A DNA stretch of 64,000 nucleotides from Liolophura sinensis (GCF_032854445.1 NC_088295.1:52745249-52809248); one strand, 5' to 3'. Positions 35,279 through 49,103 are shown, counted from the stretch's first letter. Notes: generated by a model from the sequence alone, not told the origin. A program made the numbers and translations.

Positions 35279-35343
35279 ATGGTGGACGACTGGGTTATAA
35301 AGACTATGTATGCCACCAAACGGCGTCGGCGTACAGTTAAAAG
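35279..35343 (+). CDS. AHR: Aryl hydrocarbon receptor, coding exon 1 (N-terminus)
   Basis: First coding exon of the bHLH-PAS transcription factor AHR (spineless in flies), the ligand-activated or developmental partner of ARNT. Seen: ATG at 35279, in-frame TAA upstream at 35258-35260, 21 codons plus two bases, then the donor AAG|GTAAGG at 35344. The peptide ends MYATKRRRRTVK, matching the YATKRRRR / YASRKRRK segment that begins the AHR nuclear localisation signal and DNA contacts. The two left-over bases (AG) join the T that opens exon 2 to make Ser22, so the phases agree across the intron. Starting at 35279 puts the later bHLH residues at about the numbering I recall for vertebrate AHR (basic KRHR at 37-40), which favours this ATG over the in-frame ATG at 35306. 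Its context is mixed: T at -3, G at +4. 5' UTR extent and a possible upstream untranslated exon cannot be settled from sequence. Confidence 0.88.
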
Positions 35344-36659
35344 GTAAGGTACTGTTCATCTCTATGTCAAGTGTAATTTTTGATTGTTTTATCATACAAA
35401 TTTAAGAGGAACATTGTGAAGCATATATTGTGTGCTAGAATGATTTTCTTGGAACTGGCATATTATTAGAGTTGAATTCTATGTAATTTGCCCAGTTTAG
35501 AAAACAAATACTTGTAGGTTAACCTGTTTAGCTGGAATTTTGTTCTCAAAATATCCTGAAATTATGTAGGGTAGAAATTTTAATAAAGGCTTTCACAGGG
35601 TGGAAAAATTATTCTCCTTAAATACATTGTTTTTCTAAAGGCATTTCTGTGTAGTCTAATTTTCAAAAAATTCTTCCTTCATCTATGTTTAAAAATGGTT
35701 CTACGATGGGATTCACCGGGATATGTCAGAAATTTTGCCAATGTGTTGTCAAACCTTCAAACCTTATTCTACAATAAATGAATGTGTGTGTGTGTGTTTT
35801 TTTTTTTCCGGAAAAATCTACAAATGAACCATAGAGAATAAATGTGAATATAAATATATACTACCGTTTTGCTTTTATTTGGGTTCTGTTGAGCCATTTT
35901 GAGGTTGATATATCTCACTATTGCATGTGGCCATGGACATTGGTGTAGAAGATGAATAATTTAGCATCAAACTATAGGTTTTGTGGATTTTTTTTTTTTT
36001 TTTTTTGGAGATGTCATAAAGTGGCCAGCATTTGAACAGACACATTCAAATGTTATACATGTTATTTAGATGACTCAGTCTACATATATATATTTAATTT
36101 AAAAAAACAAAAGGCTTGATAAGTCTGACAGCTGAGGTTTTGGTTTCAAATTTTTCCAGAGTCCTACTTGTTGAAATAAAAGGGTTTATTTGTTTGTGAA
36201 GCCAAAATATGATAAACTAAACTACCACTGAGTAATGTTTTCTATTTAAGTCACATCAAATTAAACTAAGATATAAATGTAGTATCTTGTTTTTAAATAA
36301 CAAAGATATTTTGTATTTAGAAATTTAATGAGTGAGTGAGAAAACATTTGTCTAATTCTTCATCTGCAGTTATAATATGAAAATATCAAATTATGTCATG
36401 AGAGAAAATAGATTTAAAAAATGATGCAAGGGAACAAACAACATGATTGGAGATAAATATAAAATGAACCAAATAATTAAGACAAACTTATGGGAAAAAC
36501 CTTTTGATATTGTGACACGATGGGTTTAGTTACGACTTTGTAAATGAGGAAATTGATAAATTGAGTACTGTGTGAACGAGACTCCTAAAACTCATCTATT
36601 ATATCTAGTGAGAAAAACATGACGACTTAAACTGTTTGATAAGGCTGAGAGTATGGAGA

Positions 36660-37190
36660 ACTTGAAATATTAACAAAATAAGCAGTGAAGTAAAGCTGTT
36701 GGCCTTGTGACACAGGCTGTTTGTGTCAATAGGGCAGGCCACAGGACAAGGGTTTAGATCAGCCTGAAAGTCCTTTAGAGTCATCAAAAGGCTGGCCAAT
36801 AAATAGAAACACAGCGAGAACAATGTTTGGAAGATATGGTGGGAGATAAGAAGCTGGGAGAATAGATCATGGCTGACAGTTAGCGTGTGGATGTCTTTGG
36901 GCTTTTGTGAGCACACGTGCCCTGCCACCTTCGCCGGCCCTTTCTCTCAACCCCCATTAAACCAGTTGGGCGGATGGTGAACAAATTTGCGAAGGAAAGC
37001 TGTCCTTTGTAGCTCTTTTCTACCTGGCATTCTGACTTCTCTTGTTGCTCCCAAACCTGCCTTTGTTATCATCAAAGCTAGCTGTCTGAGAAACCCTTCA
37101 ATTAATAAAGCATGTTCTTTAAACAAGAAAACAGATGTAAACATCTTAGCAGAGGGAATTCAGTACTGCGTCAAGTGTTGAATTGCAAGC
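36660..37190. promoter_or_regulatory. Candidate enhancer-like segment in AHR intron 1
   Basis: A repeat-free, GC-richer patch 1.3 kb after AHR exon 1. It has TAGCGTG at 36881-36887, fitting the TNGCGTG core bound by AHR/ARNT, and CACGTG at 36914-36919. A CTTTGTTATCATCAAAG stretch lies near 37060, with SOX/TCF-like halves. Open frames cross it on both strands but are not recognisable proteins. The call rests on motif content and position only. Confidence 0.25.
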
Positions 37191-39247
37191 CCCCACACTG
37201 GCGGCTTTATTGTTGCTTTTGTAATATACCAGTATGACATGTACATCTTGTGTACATTTCAAATATGTCATATTCAATACACCAGAGAAATACTTCTTAA
37301 TTTTAGTCTGAGTTCATAGTCTTAATGTGGAATGGAATCAATTGCTCCTGATTCCTTGCAGGAACAGCCTTCTCCAAAGTCTGTTGTACTATAAACATCA
37401 GTGGCCGTACCTGTGTAGACTACAACATGATTGAGGACTAGCCTGAATATCTTTTTTGATTTTGATCTCTTTAATGATAGACAACATCTGATTCAAAGTA
37501 AGATATTTTAAATGGAATGTTGATCTCACAAATACTTTTACACATACATGTGCATCAGTTCTCTAATTCCTCTGTTAACAATAGAGACACTTTTCTTTAC
37601 AAGATATATATCCGTTTCTACTGTTGTCATACTGACAGAATTGCATGACCCTGGGTTAACCCTTGTTGAAATATTTGCATTTCTTTTTCTTAAAACCTTT
37701 GATTACCTTTTGTGTTTTATTCGAAAGAGCTTTCATAACTGTTACCCATATCCTGTTTATTTGGTGTTTCAGTAAAAATCCAAAATGAATCAGCGCAAAC
37801 TGTTTCTTAAATTAATATAGCTCAAGCTTTAACAGGAAATTGACTATATATAGATGACTTTCATTGATCTTTTGCCAAATAAGAAAATTTAACTTTTTTG
37901 GATGATCAGCCTGATGAGAGTTGAACGCTGGTGGTAAATGCTGCTTTATTTTTCAGCGTTGCTCATGAGAGCGGGATGTGTGATCATCCAGATATATCCT
38001 GTGAGATTGAGCTGATCCTCTAGCCTTCTGCATAATTGACTGCCTATATTAAGGGAAGCGCAACTCCACAATTAATTGATGACTTACTTAATTACTGTAT
38101 AAATCTTGAACATATGACAGGTGGTTTTCTGCTGACAGTTCTTTGTCACAGAGAGGTGTAACCTTGAGGAGTGATTGAGGCAAAACTTCCCCAGATAAAG
38201 TGTGAAAAAAAAGAGCAGAACTAAAACACAGAAAAAAATGTTACATATGTTGACTGTCATCCAGTAGAGCCTATAGCTGCAGGCACATGCTAGAGTACAT
38301 AGTGGTAAAAGTGCAATATTAAGATCACATTTTATTTAAATAATGACAGCTTTTAACTGCTTGTCCAAACTCTTCTTTTTTTTTTCATAAATCCCAATTT
38401 TTTTCATTTAAGTTTAAAAACTCTCATATGTTTTTGTTACATAATATTAGTTAATTTTTAGAATTAGACTTTTCTTTCAACATGTGCAATTTAGTTTATC
38501 TTGAGCTGGGTTATAAATTTAAGATATTTTTTATAATAGTTCAAATAATAATTTTAATACTTTTCCGTCCCAGTTATGGTAGGTAGTTTGTTGCATAGGG
38601 GGACAACATTTTATCTACTTCACCAACTGTGCTGTGCTGTGGTGAATTAAAAGAGTGCTACATGTGGAATTGAGCAATTTTGGAAAAGTAACCAGTTTTG
38701 TTCCAACATTGTTATTTTCTTACTTTGTTACATTTCCCCATTCATTAGTGGAAATATTTTCACATGTTTTAAAATGCTTAATTGCAGTATTAATAATGTG
38801 AGAAAGCAATCAAAAGAAATATTAAAAAGAAAGTATTGACATTATTAAAAATTTAGCCATTTAAGCCAAGCAAAATGACAGATTTTACAGCGAGATTTAT
38901 CATGGTTTTATTTTGTTGCTGTTTTTACAGCAGTACTGTAATGAGATGGAATTGTGGTGACAAGACTTTTTATCCCCAGTGAAACGATGCTTCTATTAAA
39001 GAGTTTTGTTTAAAATGCTGGGGTCTAAACTGTTGGATGGCATGTTCTGCGTCATGGTTGTTTTGCACTGAAAACTATTACTAAAGTGTAATGAAATCTT
39101 ATGAGGAAGTCAGTATAATCAACTAATAATTCTAAGCATTTACACTTTAAAATATAAATTGTCCTGATGCTTGTGACAAACATCAGTGAAAACAAATACT
39201 ATACGTAGGGATACAATACACAACTACCGTAGTTTGTACACCCCTGG

Positions 39248-39322
39248 CATTCTCATTGGCCGTTAGTAAAATATTCTTGAGTGCGGCGTAAAACACCAAT
39301 CAAATCAAATAAATAAATAAAT
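39248..39322 (+). mobile_element. Short SINE 3' fragment in AHR intron 1
   Basis: It keeps only the 3' end: a decayed TCATTGGCCGTTAGTAAAAT, TATTCTTGAGTGCGGCGTAA, AACACCAATCAAATC and an (AAAT)n tail. Confidence 0.85.
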
Positions 39323-42300
39323 AGTTCTCAAACTCAGTAATTGGTCCATTTTTCATAGTGTAAGGGGAAAATTTGCCATATTCTGTATGATTAAGACATC
39401 AGTTTTGTTTACGCCTGACAAATGATGTAAACTATTCATTCCAGGAGACTATCATTGTGATTGGAGGCAAGATAGTTTACTGGTTTGGTTGTAATAGACT
39501 TTTGATTGTCATAGACAGTTGAGTTCTGCTTTAAAGCATTTTGGAGTGTATATGTGTGGAATATAAGACAAAAGTACAGGTTCTTTTGAAACATAATGGG
39601 AAATCAGCTTTTGGGTTCAATAAGGTTATATTGGTTGAAAGCCATATTGTATCTGTTAGGATTGTTGTATGAAAATTTGTCCACCATCTACAGTGACAAC
39701 AGATTGACTGAAATTATCAAAACTTGCAAATACTGACATTATGCTGTGAACTTATGCAAGTTAAAATTTGGGTGTGATGGATCACGTGGCCTATCAGCTG
39801 TATTAGATATATAGGACAACTCTTGAAGAACATATATTCAAATATGACTTTAGTTCTCTTGGACCGTCTTCAAAACTTCTTGGATTTTTAAATTTTGTGC
39901 AAATTAGATTTTGATCGATCAGTGAAAATATTACAAAAGTATTCAAATCTAATAACCATTTAAATTAACCAGACTAAAACATTATCTGATATGAAATATG
40001 ATTTCACTGTAATGTGTAGTTTTCTTGCATTCAGGAACAAAGCTCTTCAATAAATGCAGTACATGTATGCAATCAAGCTTTCGACAATGTATTCTTTCTG
40101 CCAGTGAGTATTCAGCAAAGATATTATAAACGTACAATGCGAGACAACTGGTGTCTGAAAACAATGTACTCTTTTTTTTTTGCACTGGCATTTAGCAGTC
40201 TTAATATATGAACGGATAGTAAATAAATCTCCACTATAGACTGACTCACTGACTTAACTGTTACAGGTACTCAGACAGATTATACAGAGTTTGAATACCA
40301 GTGATATAGTTTGATGCTGTAGTAACTTTCTTTTTACAGTTTATGTACATAATATTTTTTTTTTTTTTCAAAGACAAGAAATGATCGTATCCCATTTTAT
40401 GAATAATCATAGAGACTTTGGAGTAACACCATTCATTGCATTCATTGCATGTACACAAAACGGATTTAAATAGAAATTTTATAGAATAGAAAAATAGAAT
40501 TGGGGAAATTTTGTTATAACTATAGAAGAATATTCTTGAAATGCTTTTTTTTTAACATCACATATATAAAAATCCCCCAAGGTTGTATAGTTGTGTTGAA
40601 CATATTTCCTGTGTGTGCCAGGGTAAACTGACAAGTATGCCCGAGTCTCACATACGTTAACATACGTTTCCATCCGTATACAGATGTGTATAGTAAAATC
40701 ACAGCTGTCAATCAACCCTGCCAAATCTCATACACCTACTCAAAAAGGCTGAAGGGTCATTACCTAAAAAGGTGTGAGGAAAAACATTGAAGTGCGCAAA
40801 TTTCATGTCTGCCAATCAACAAAAAGACTAGCTTGTAAAATGAAGCCTTGTTTGGAGGAGGAGAAAACAGTTTAGGAAACTCTGGGATGAAAATTTTCTC
40901 ACACTGCTTACACTTTTATTATGTGGTTTGTTGTTTTGGGAATTGGGAAGACCTCTGGCCTATTGTTTTTGACAAATTAGGGCTGGAGGGCTTACTAGAT
41001 GTGCACACTTGTTGGCATTGTTGAACACCAGTGTACAAACAGCTCAGAGCAATTTCCCAGCCAAGACCACATGACTCTTACTTAATTATTCAGCAGGGCA
41101 TGACCCATGTTTTTGTCTCCTCTTGATCCGGTCACAGATCCCTGTATAATGACTCACTCAAATCCCCTTTAATACCTCCAGAAGTAGTCATAAGGGGACA
41201 AGACTACTTTCTCCCATCCACTTAATAATCTCATCAATTTAAAACTTTTGCCTAATTGCTCTTTTGAGCTGCCATGTAAGTGTTTTTAAAAGTGTCAGTT
41301 TTTGTACAATATGACGCAATCCACGTGATTCACACCTTATCATTCCTGCTGATTTTGATGGAGAATGTAATGTTTAATTACTCTGTGTTCTACAGTGCGT
41401 CTCTAGCAGCATAATTAAATCCAGGAGATCCATTTGAATTCTGACTACCTCAAGTGTTGTATCTGCTACTTGGAACACGCTGGGCTTCTCTATTTACATG
41501 TCTGCTTGTGATGTGCACAGTGAACTCCCCCTGGACTATGCATATATAGCTCATGTCTTAAAAAATACATGAAAAGGAACTATAAAACAGACTATGCTTC
41601 TATGCCAAAAGAAGAAAATTATGCCCTGGAATTTTTGTTAAAGAAATTCATTTTGGGGGTATTTTTATACCTGCTATTTAGCCCTCTACATTATGCACAT
41701 TATCCATCAAGGGTAGGGTTTTTTTTTTCAGAAATTACATCATCTTTGATCTTGCTCGGAACTTGGTGAACACCTCCAAAGTGCTCTGAGCTCGATTAAC
41801 GCCCCATCAGCGCCCATACACCCACCCTCGTTCGGTGTGTTCCCCACACCCCCACCCTCTTTCAGCCAGACCCGTTCAGTCTGTCCCCCAAAAAGTTCGT
41901 TTTAAACAAGGATCATCCTTGTTGTCACTGCTGCAAGCTACTAAATTTCTGCAATGACAGCTGGGGCCTTAAGAAAACTGTACTTTGAAGCCATTTTTAA
42001 GCCCCAAACGTGAAAGTTGAAAAATTTGTTTGTACTGTTATATGTTGTTACACGTGATAATCTGCAGACTATTGAAAAATAATACCAAAGCTTTTCATGT
42101 GTCCTTTAAGTGCTGTATATCTCAGGTATATGTCAAGTCAATATTATTGTATAATACCTGGCTCTTTAGTATCATTTTCTGTGGTAAATTTCCCCCTTAG
42201 TCATGTTATTGGCCACTTGTTTGGCCTTTAATGACTTTAAGGATATTAACTTTAAGGATATTTACCCTCACTATACATACTTTCGCGTAGATTTCCATTC

Positions 42301-43446
42301 TATACCAGCTAGTATATGATCACTGTAGATATGCTAGAACATTTATAGTGTTACTATATGTTCTATTGCCTGCATGTTGACCTGTAAATGTGTTATAAAA
42401 CACTGTCTACATGCAATACTGGCTACTGCATGTGGATGAGTGAGGTATATACATGCATGTACTCTGAATGACCTCTTTTTAGTGGATTTTACCCTCAAGA
42501 GTCCACATGGTATTGACCCTATCTACATGTCATATACATTGCTTGTAGCTTCTCCTACAGCCCCTGGGGTCTGACTGCCCTCACTGATCCCTGGGGTGTA
42601 GAATTGGGTGCCAGCCTGACACTGACTGTAATACAAGACTGTGGCCTTTTTTAGTGCAGAACCAGCTGTCAGAGATAACTGTAGAGGGACTTTGTAGTGT
42701 GGGTCGACCAGAGCTCTGACAGCTATAGGTAAATTGTCAGGTAAGTCTTTGGATCATGGCAAAGACCAGTGGTTTGAAGTAACTGGAGCGCTGCCTTACA
42801 CAGGAGGATCAAGCCTGATTAGACGCAGACAAAACCCTGAGAGACAAGGCCAACACTCACCCTCCTTGGTGCACTCTGATGGTATGCCTCACCCATAATG
42901 CCAACGGCTTAGACACTGGAACTACCCTGCTATAAATCACCTGCATTACCTGACCCTCACAGGCGTATCCCATTTTGTTTTGTCTGATTTTTTAGTCTTG
43001 CCTTGTGCCACTGAATTTTTGAAATACTTTTCCTCCACAATGATATGATGGTTGAGATGATGTGAAGTGGAACTTTTTGGTGTATAGTTCTGTAGACTTA
43101 TGAAAGTCAAATCAGTGAGAAGAATCTGGCCTGCTTGATGTGGAATCAGGAGAGTCATCGGCACCTTGACCTTGACTCGCCCAGCATTGTACGGGAACTG
43201 TAGAAGGCGAGGACAGGATATAAGGATATCATACTTAGATATCTGACAGATGACATTTATGAATATATGTCATGACAAGGATATTGCATAATTCGTGTCT
43301 TTGAAATATTTCGGGCATGCCGTAACTCTTACGTACTGTAGATTTCTTACATTCTTCTGCTGGCTTAATACGTCCTCGCTATGGTAATGCTCAGGTACAT
43401 GCATCTGGCTCGACCAGGCTAAGCTGCAGTTTCTGTATACATAAGG

Positions 43447-43530
43447 GCAACTTTTACACACTAAAGGGTAATTTTTGCACACTAAAGGGTAATTTTTTGC
43501 ACACTAAAGGGTAATTTTTTACACATAAAA
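43447..43530. repeat. 22-bp tandem repeat, about 4 units
   Basis: Unit approximately CACACTAAAGGGTAATTTTT with one or two extra bases; the last unit is ACACATAAAAGAGCAAC-like and decayed. Confidence 0.9.
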
Positions 43531-44489
43531 GAGCAACTTTGTTTTTTTGGTTTTTTTTTTGAAAAACAAAACATGTTAACATATTTTCAAAATAAAGGCA
43601 TGATTCATTGGTAGTTTTCAGTGGACATAAACTAAATGTCTTAGAATTTGCCATAATTGACAGAATGTTCATGACCTAATGTAGCTTCACTGTATTAAAG
43701 CTCTACTAGCGGTAGATATTTGGAGCAATGAGTGATGCTAGTTTAATAGATGCATGCACAGACTGATGTTATCTGCTACTGGCAGGTGATACTGTTTAGG
43801 GCCTACCTGCCACATAGGCACAGCTGGCATTGTCCAACACACTTTAGATCAAATCTAGCCTTAGGCTCTGGCTCCAACACAAACAATTGTATGGCCGCTA
43901 TATTGTCTGTAGCTATGAAAATGACTTCAGTTTAGTTTTTAACTGATTACAAAAGTGAGTAAAATAGCAGATGAAAAGAACAGCGGGAACAATCAGTTGT
44001 GATAATTTTGGATATGCTAAGATGAGGTAATACACATATATTGAATAGTTGTTATGTTGGGTGAATTCCATTCTGAATGGGTGTAAGAAGTGGCATTTTC
44101 ACAATCTCCTCTGTCTGTATTTTGTGCTAAACTCTAACGCTTTAACTTCTTGTGTTTTGTAATTGATGTATAATTTTTACATATTTTACGTTCTTTGGAA
44201 AAGGAAAATCTCACATCATATAGTTTATGTTTGGTGTGGGGCCAGGCCCATACTTGAAACATACTGAAGTTCCTATCAGATTCGGACTTGTTTCATTCCT
44301 TTTTTGGCATGTGCATCTAAACTCAGTTCTAGCTGTAAAATTATGATTAATAGATTTGAGGTTTATTGCAATATGTATTACTAAATGTGCATGTAGCTAT
44401 ACATTTATGTCATGCATGTACACCACAGATACATTATTTGCAGAAATAGCAAGGAAAACAATTTTCTGAAATGTCCCTTGATTTATAGT

Positions 44490-44608
44490 TATTTATTTAT
44501 TTGATTGGTGTTTCACGCTGTACTCAAGAATATTTCACTTATATGACGGTGGCCAGCATTATGGTGGGCAGAAACCGAGCAGAGCCCAGGGGAAACCCAC
44601 AACCACCT
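44490..44608 (-). mobile_element. SINE fragment in AHR intron 1
   Basis: Minus-strand 3' half with (ATTT)n tail, GATTGGTGTTTCACGCTGTA, TATGACGGTGGCCAGCATTA and CCAGGGGAAACCCAC; it stops abruptly near ACCACCTTGACACG. The 46-bp minisatellite begins about 90 bases further on. Confidence 0.88.
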
Positions 44609-44699
44609 TGACACGCCACATAAATGTATATAAATCAAAATTTATCATGCAAGAAATAGTATATGTCGTAATTAGAATTCCAGGGGAGTAAAAAGGCAT

Positions 44700-45620
44700 T
44701 TCAGTGACTAGGTGTGCAACAGCTTTATGCCAGGGCGATGTCAGGTGTATCACCAGGTATGCCACATTTTTATGCCAAGGTGGTTGCCAGGTGTGACATC
44801 AGGTATGCCACAGTTCACGCGAGTATGGTTGTCAGGTGTATGACAAGGTATGCTACAGTTTTATGCCAGGGTGGTTGCCAGGTGTTTGATCAGGTGTGCA
44901 ACAGCTTTATGCCAGGGTGGTTGTCAGGTGTGTGACCAGGTGTGCCAGGGCTTTTCGTCAGGGGGGTTGTCAGTTGTGCGACCAGGTATGCCACAGCTTT
45001 ATGCCAAGGTGGCTGCCAGGTGTCACCAGGTGTGCCACAGCTTTATGCCAGGATGGCTACCAGGTGTCACCAGGTGTGCCACAGCTTTATTCCAGGATGG
45101 CTACCAGGGTAGTTGTCAGATGTGTGACCAGGCATGTCACAGCTTTGTGCCAGGGTGGTTGTCAGATGTGTGACCAGGCATGTCACAGCTTTATGCCAGG
45201 GTGATTGTCAGGTGTGTGACTAGGTATGTCATAGCTTTATGCCAGGGTGGTTGTCAGATGTGTGACCAGGCATGTCACAGCTTTATGCCAGGGTGGTTGT
45301 CAGATGTGTGACCAGGTATGTCACAGCTTTATGCCAGGGTGGTTGTTAGATGTGTGACCAGGCATGTCACAGCTTTATGCCAGGGTGGTTGTCAGATGTG
45401 TGACCAGGCATGTCACAGCTTTGTGCCAGGGTGGTTGTCAGATGTGTGGCCAGGTATGTCACAGCTTTATGCCAGGGTGGTTGTCAGATGTGTGACCAGG
45501 TATGTCACAGCTTTATGCCAGGGTGGTTGTCAGATGTGTGACCAGGTATGACACAATTATTGTCAGGTATGACCATGTATGCCACAGCTTGATGCCAAGG
45601 TGGTTGTCAGACTCTTGACA
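44700..45620. repeat. 46-bp minisatellite, about 19 units
   Basis: Unit: CCAGGGTGGTTGTCAGATGT then GTGACCAGGTATGTCACAGC and TTTATG. The left third is more diverged (GCCAAGGTGGTTGCCAGG) with length-variant units; the right part is homogeneous, as expected when array expansion is active on one side. It lies in AHR intron 1, about 90 bases after a SINE fragment. Confidence 0.95.
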
Positions 45621-47348
45621 TATTATTGATTTGACCTGAGCTTAGCCCCGTATGCTCACTGAATCAAATGTCAGTGCTTTCAGTTCATTTTTTTTTTCCA
45701 TCCAAGTAAAAATGCTTTTTAAAAAATCACTGAGGCAGTATATCTGTTCAGGTCCAATTAATATTGCCATTATAAAAATGTGGAATGTACCTTTTTCACT
45801 ACCAAAATTAACTTAATTTACAGATGAAATACTGTTTTAGGTCACAAGTTTACATTATTCAGTACAGATGTATGGAAAAAGTAATAAAGTGCATTGTGGA
45901 TGTTCAAGCATGTGTTCATGTCAGTTCGACTAGAATTTTTATTGAAGGGGAATTGTTTTATGAATCATGGTCTAGCTGTGGCATTTATAGTTTTCTCTTG
46001 CATGTTTGACATTTTATATGCATATAAAAATACTTTATGGATATACACTGTCTTTGACTTAGTGTATGTGTTGACTAAGGGACAGTTCAGTTAAATTATC
46101 CATGGACCACTTCAGATTTGTATATGTGTTTATGTTATGTAGCATTGACTGGAGGGACACGTGTGTTACAATGGCTTACTGTGTACAGTCATCTGAGTCA
46201 TGCTTTACACAATTCTACTATGCTGTCAACTACCTCATGATATATTTCAACAGTTTATAAAAAGATTTAAAACCTCAGACCATTTTTTTTGTATGTATGT
46301 GTGTGTGTGTTTAAATGGTTTGTGACTTAGATGTAAAGTGAGTTTTCAGTTTTTGACCAGGAAATTCACGCGAGTTAAGACAGGTGAGAACCCTAATGTA
46401 CATGTACCTTTGTGACTTTATACCCAAGCTTGTCCTGTAAGATTTCAAATGAGTTCATCCTTATGATATACCAGCAATAAAAGAATAAAGATTTCTATTA
46501 TGCAGTAAATAATAATTATAGTCTAGCCACTGTTTGCTATGATGAATCCAGAAACCTATTATTAGATTCTGTTCAGACCAAACCACAAAAATGGGATCTA
46601 ATATCACATTGTTTTATTGCACATATAATTTCTGGTGGGAATTCATGGGCGTTCGCTTGATTTATTTAATTACATGTAGCTATATTTTTAGAGCCGTATT
46701 CTGGTGAAAGTGGTGAATGTTATACCCTGATATCATGAAGTTGGACATAAAGCTGAATGCTGTCATTTTGTATCTCAAATAAAATTAGGTACTGCATAAA
46801 AAAAAAAAAACGTCTTACAGTCTCAGAGGTAGAAGTATTAGATTATGTTGAGTATTGACAGCACTGGAATATTTTTGCATAATGTACTTATATTTGTAGC
46901 TTTCTCAGATAAAGCATTTTTCTGAAATTGATATCGCAGTCTGAAAAGGGTGATACCCTGAGGCCTTTTGATGTGCATTAAACTGACTAATTGTGACGTG
47001 GCAATTTGCATGTCAGCCTACTTCACTTACATGTACATGGAAGTTGGAAGTATTTGCCCTTAATAATTCACATTCATGAATACAAAATAACTCCCAAATT
47101 CTCTGTTTGGAAATGGTTGTAGATGACAGGATAAATCCTTAACCAAACTGCTTGATTCAGTTTATTAATTAATGGTGTGCAGTAGCTGTGTTAAGCTCCT
47201 TGTCTGATGCCTTATAATGCATCAATTAAACTGTCGGTGAAATCATGTGCGTGTTCACCTGTAGAGGTAGGTGTGGAATTGAATGGATGATCTCCCTATA
47301 TGTATGATGACATGTACAGTTGTCCCTGGAAATATATTAACCATTTTC

Positions 47349-47713
47349 CTAGAATACGCAGTTTTCGAGTTACGTCATTTCAACAACAGAGTGACGGCCT
47401 ATTGGAAAATGACGTCGCCACTTTACGGCACGGTAGGGCTAACTGCCTGCCTTATAACATGGCACTGATTGTGTTTAGATCCAAGTACCGGGATAACATC
47501 ATTATTTTTGCCATATTGGGAACCCAAATCCATCCAAAAACATGATTCAGAAGATGAGTCTAATGCTTTTTAATTAGTACTCTACATTCTATATACGACC
47601 CCATGTTAAAATTACCAGATTGGCCCTACTGTGCCGTAAAGCGATGACGTTATATAACAAAGGGATGTCACTCTGTTGTCGTAACGTCATATCTCGAAAC
47701 CTGCGTATTCTAG
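47349..47713. mobile_element. MITE-like element with ~94-bp terminal inverted repeats
   Basis: A 365-base element in AHR intron 1. Its ends are perfect: CTAGAATACGCAG (47349-47361) and CTGCGTATTCTAG (47701-47713). The inverted similarity continues for about 94 bases per arm (47349-47442 and 47620-47713), with shared blocks such as ACAACAGAGTGAC and CTTTACGGCAC.GTAGGGC. The 177-base middle has no transposase frame. If the outer bases are target sequence, the duplication could be TA (Tc1/mariner style) or CTAG; this cannot be settled from one copy. Confidence 0.85.
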
Positions 47714-49103
47714 ACATCTGCCCGCAGTGTCCTGCACCATTTATCTACATCTATGTAGGTCTATCCTTTAGAAATTGTGTACGGTACAAAGAATACATGA
47801 TGTTACAAACGTATCAAGCCATTGCATCTTTTGACATCTGAACCACATTTGTGCTAGAATTACATGTAAAAATATTCCACTTCCATGTTTATTAAATACA
47901 TGTATTGGCAGCTGTGTGGGTAGTAGTAATGAAAGCTCAGTGTATGTGTTTATAATAATAAGAGGAAAACCAAGAATTATATAACTTTCAGATGTAACAC
48001 TTGGCAAAATGTGATGACTGTTGCAGACTGGGATTGGATTAATTTTCGCATTTCTAATGTTAACGATTAAGCCTGAATTAGCATATATTTTGTACACTGT
48101 CAAATAAAATTACATTGGTGATGGGTGCACTTGTGAATTAATATGGTAGAGGATTTGGTCAGTTTATATGCCAAAAAACTGATAGTGTGATATGTTGATG
48201 TAAATAAACTGTACTAATTATATCTACTTATAGATATAATAATTATATCTAATTATTATCTAGAATCCATGACTATCGCATTATAAGCAACAATCAAATA
48301 AATGAATAGACATAAACATGCTTGTGGACTTTTCTCAGTACCAATAATGTTCATTAACACCTGTACGATCTTATTTCTTAAATTAATTATACCACCTATA
48401 TCTATGCAGCTTTCTCATGAAATTTACTTTTATGTTAGCTTTTACAAAAGCACTTCTTGTGTCAGTTTTTTTTTTACTTGATTTAACCAATGGATACAGT
48501 TCAGAATGCTGATAGAAATGACAGCTCTTCAGAACAAGTATGGCTTTTTTCCATCGTGTTGTTAAGCATACAGGATTCTATTCTGAGCAGAACACTTTGT
48601 TGTGCCATTGTTCTGTTGTATCCAGCAGAAAACAGTGAAGGTAATGAATTCTTTGGGTGGCAACATTCTGTTCAACCACAACATATTTGCCACCCGTGGT
48701 GTGGTAATGGACAATAGTGAAGAGTCCTTTTAGCGGAATTGTCGAGTCAGACAACAAGGATTAGCGCTGATGTGGCGACACTCTTAAGTCATTGTTGCCT
48801 TGTTTTGTGAGGGGGATGGGGGACCTAGGTGGTCGAGCAAGGCGTAAGAGGTTTTAATGGGCACAAAAAGTGGGTGGGTTTGACTGCTTCATAAGCTGCA
48901 CCGTGGGGCATGGTATATCATTGAATCCTTGGAAGAGGCTCTCATTTTTGCTAAACCACCGCCTGGTGGCCTATGCTTCGTTACCCATGGGGTGGTCTTC
49001 ATAAAACCTGGAGGGTGAGGGAAAAATGGCTGGTGTAGCCTTAATCAACATTATGAAGACAGAGGTTCACGTAAAGATAGCACCAGCAGGGATGCTGCAA
49101 GTG

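Noticed and set aside
36605-36928. 107-codon minus-strand frame in AHR intron 1
   Set aside because: Composition is that of intron sequence; no recognisable domain and no splice support.
44714-45551. Cysteine-rich frames (CDQ / CQG repeats) on the + strand
   Set aside because: They arise from the 46-bp array, whose period is not divisible by three, so the same unit is read in all frames; not a cysteine-rich peptide gene.
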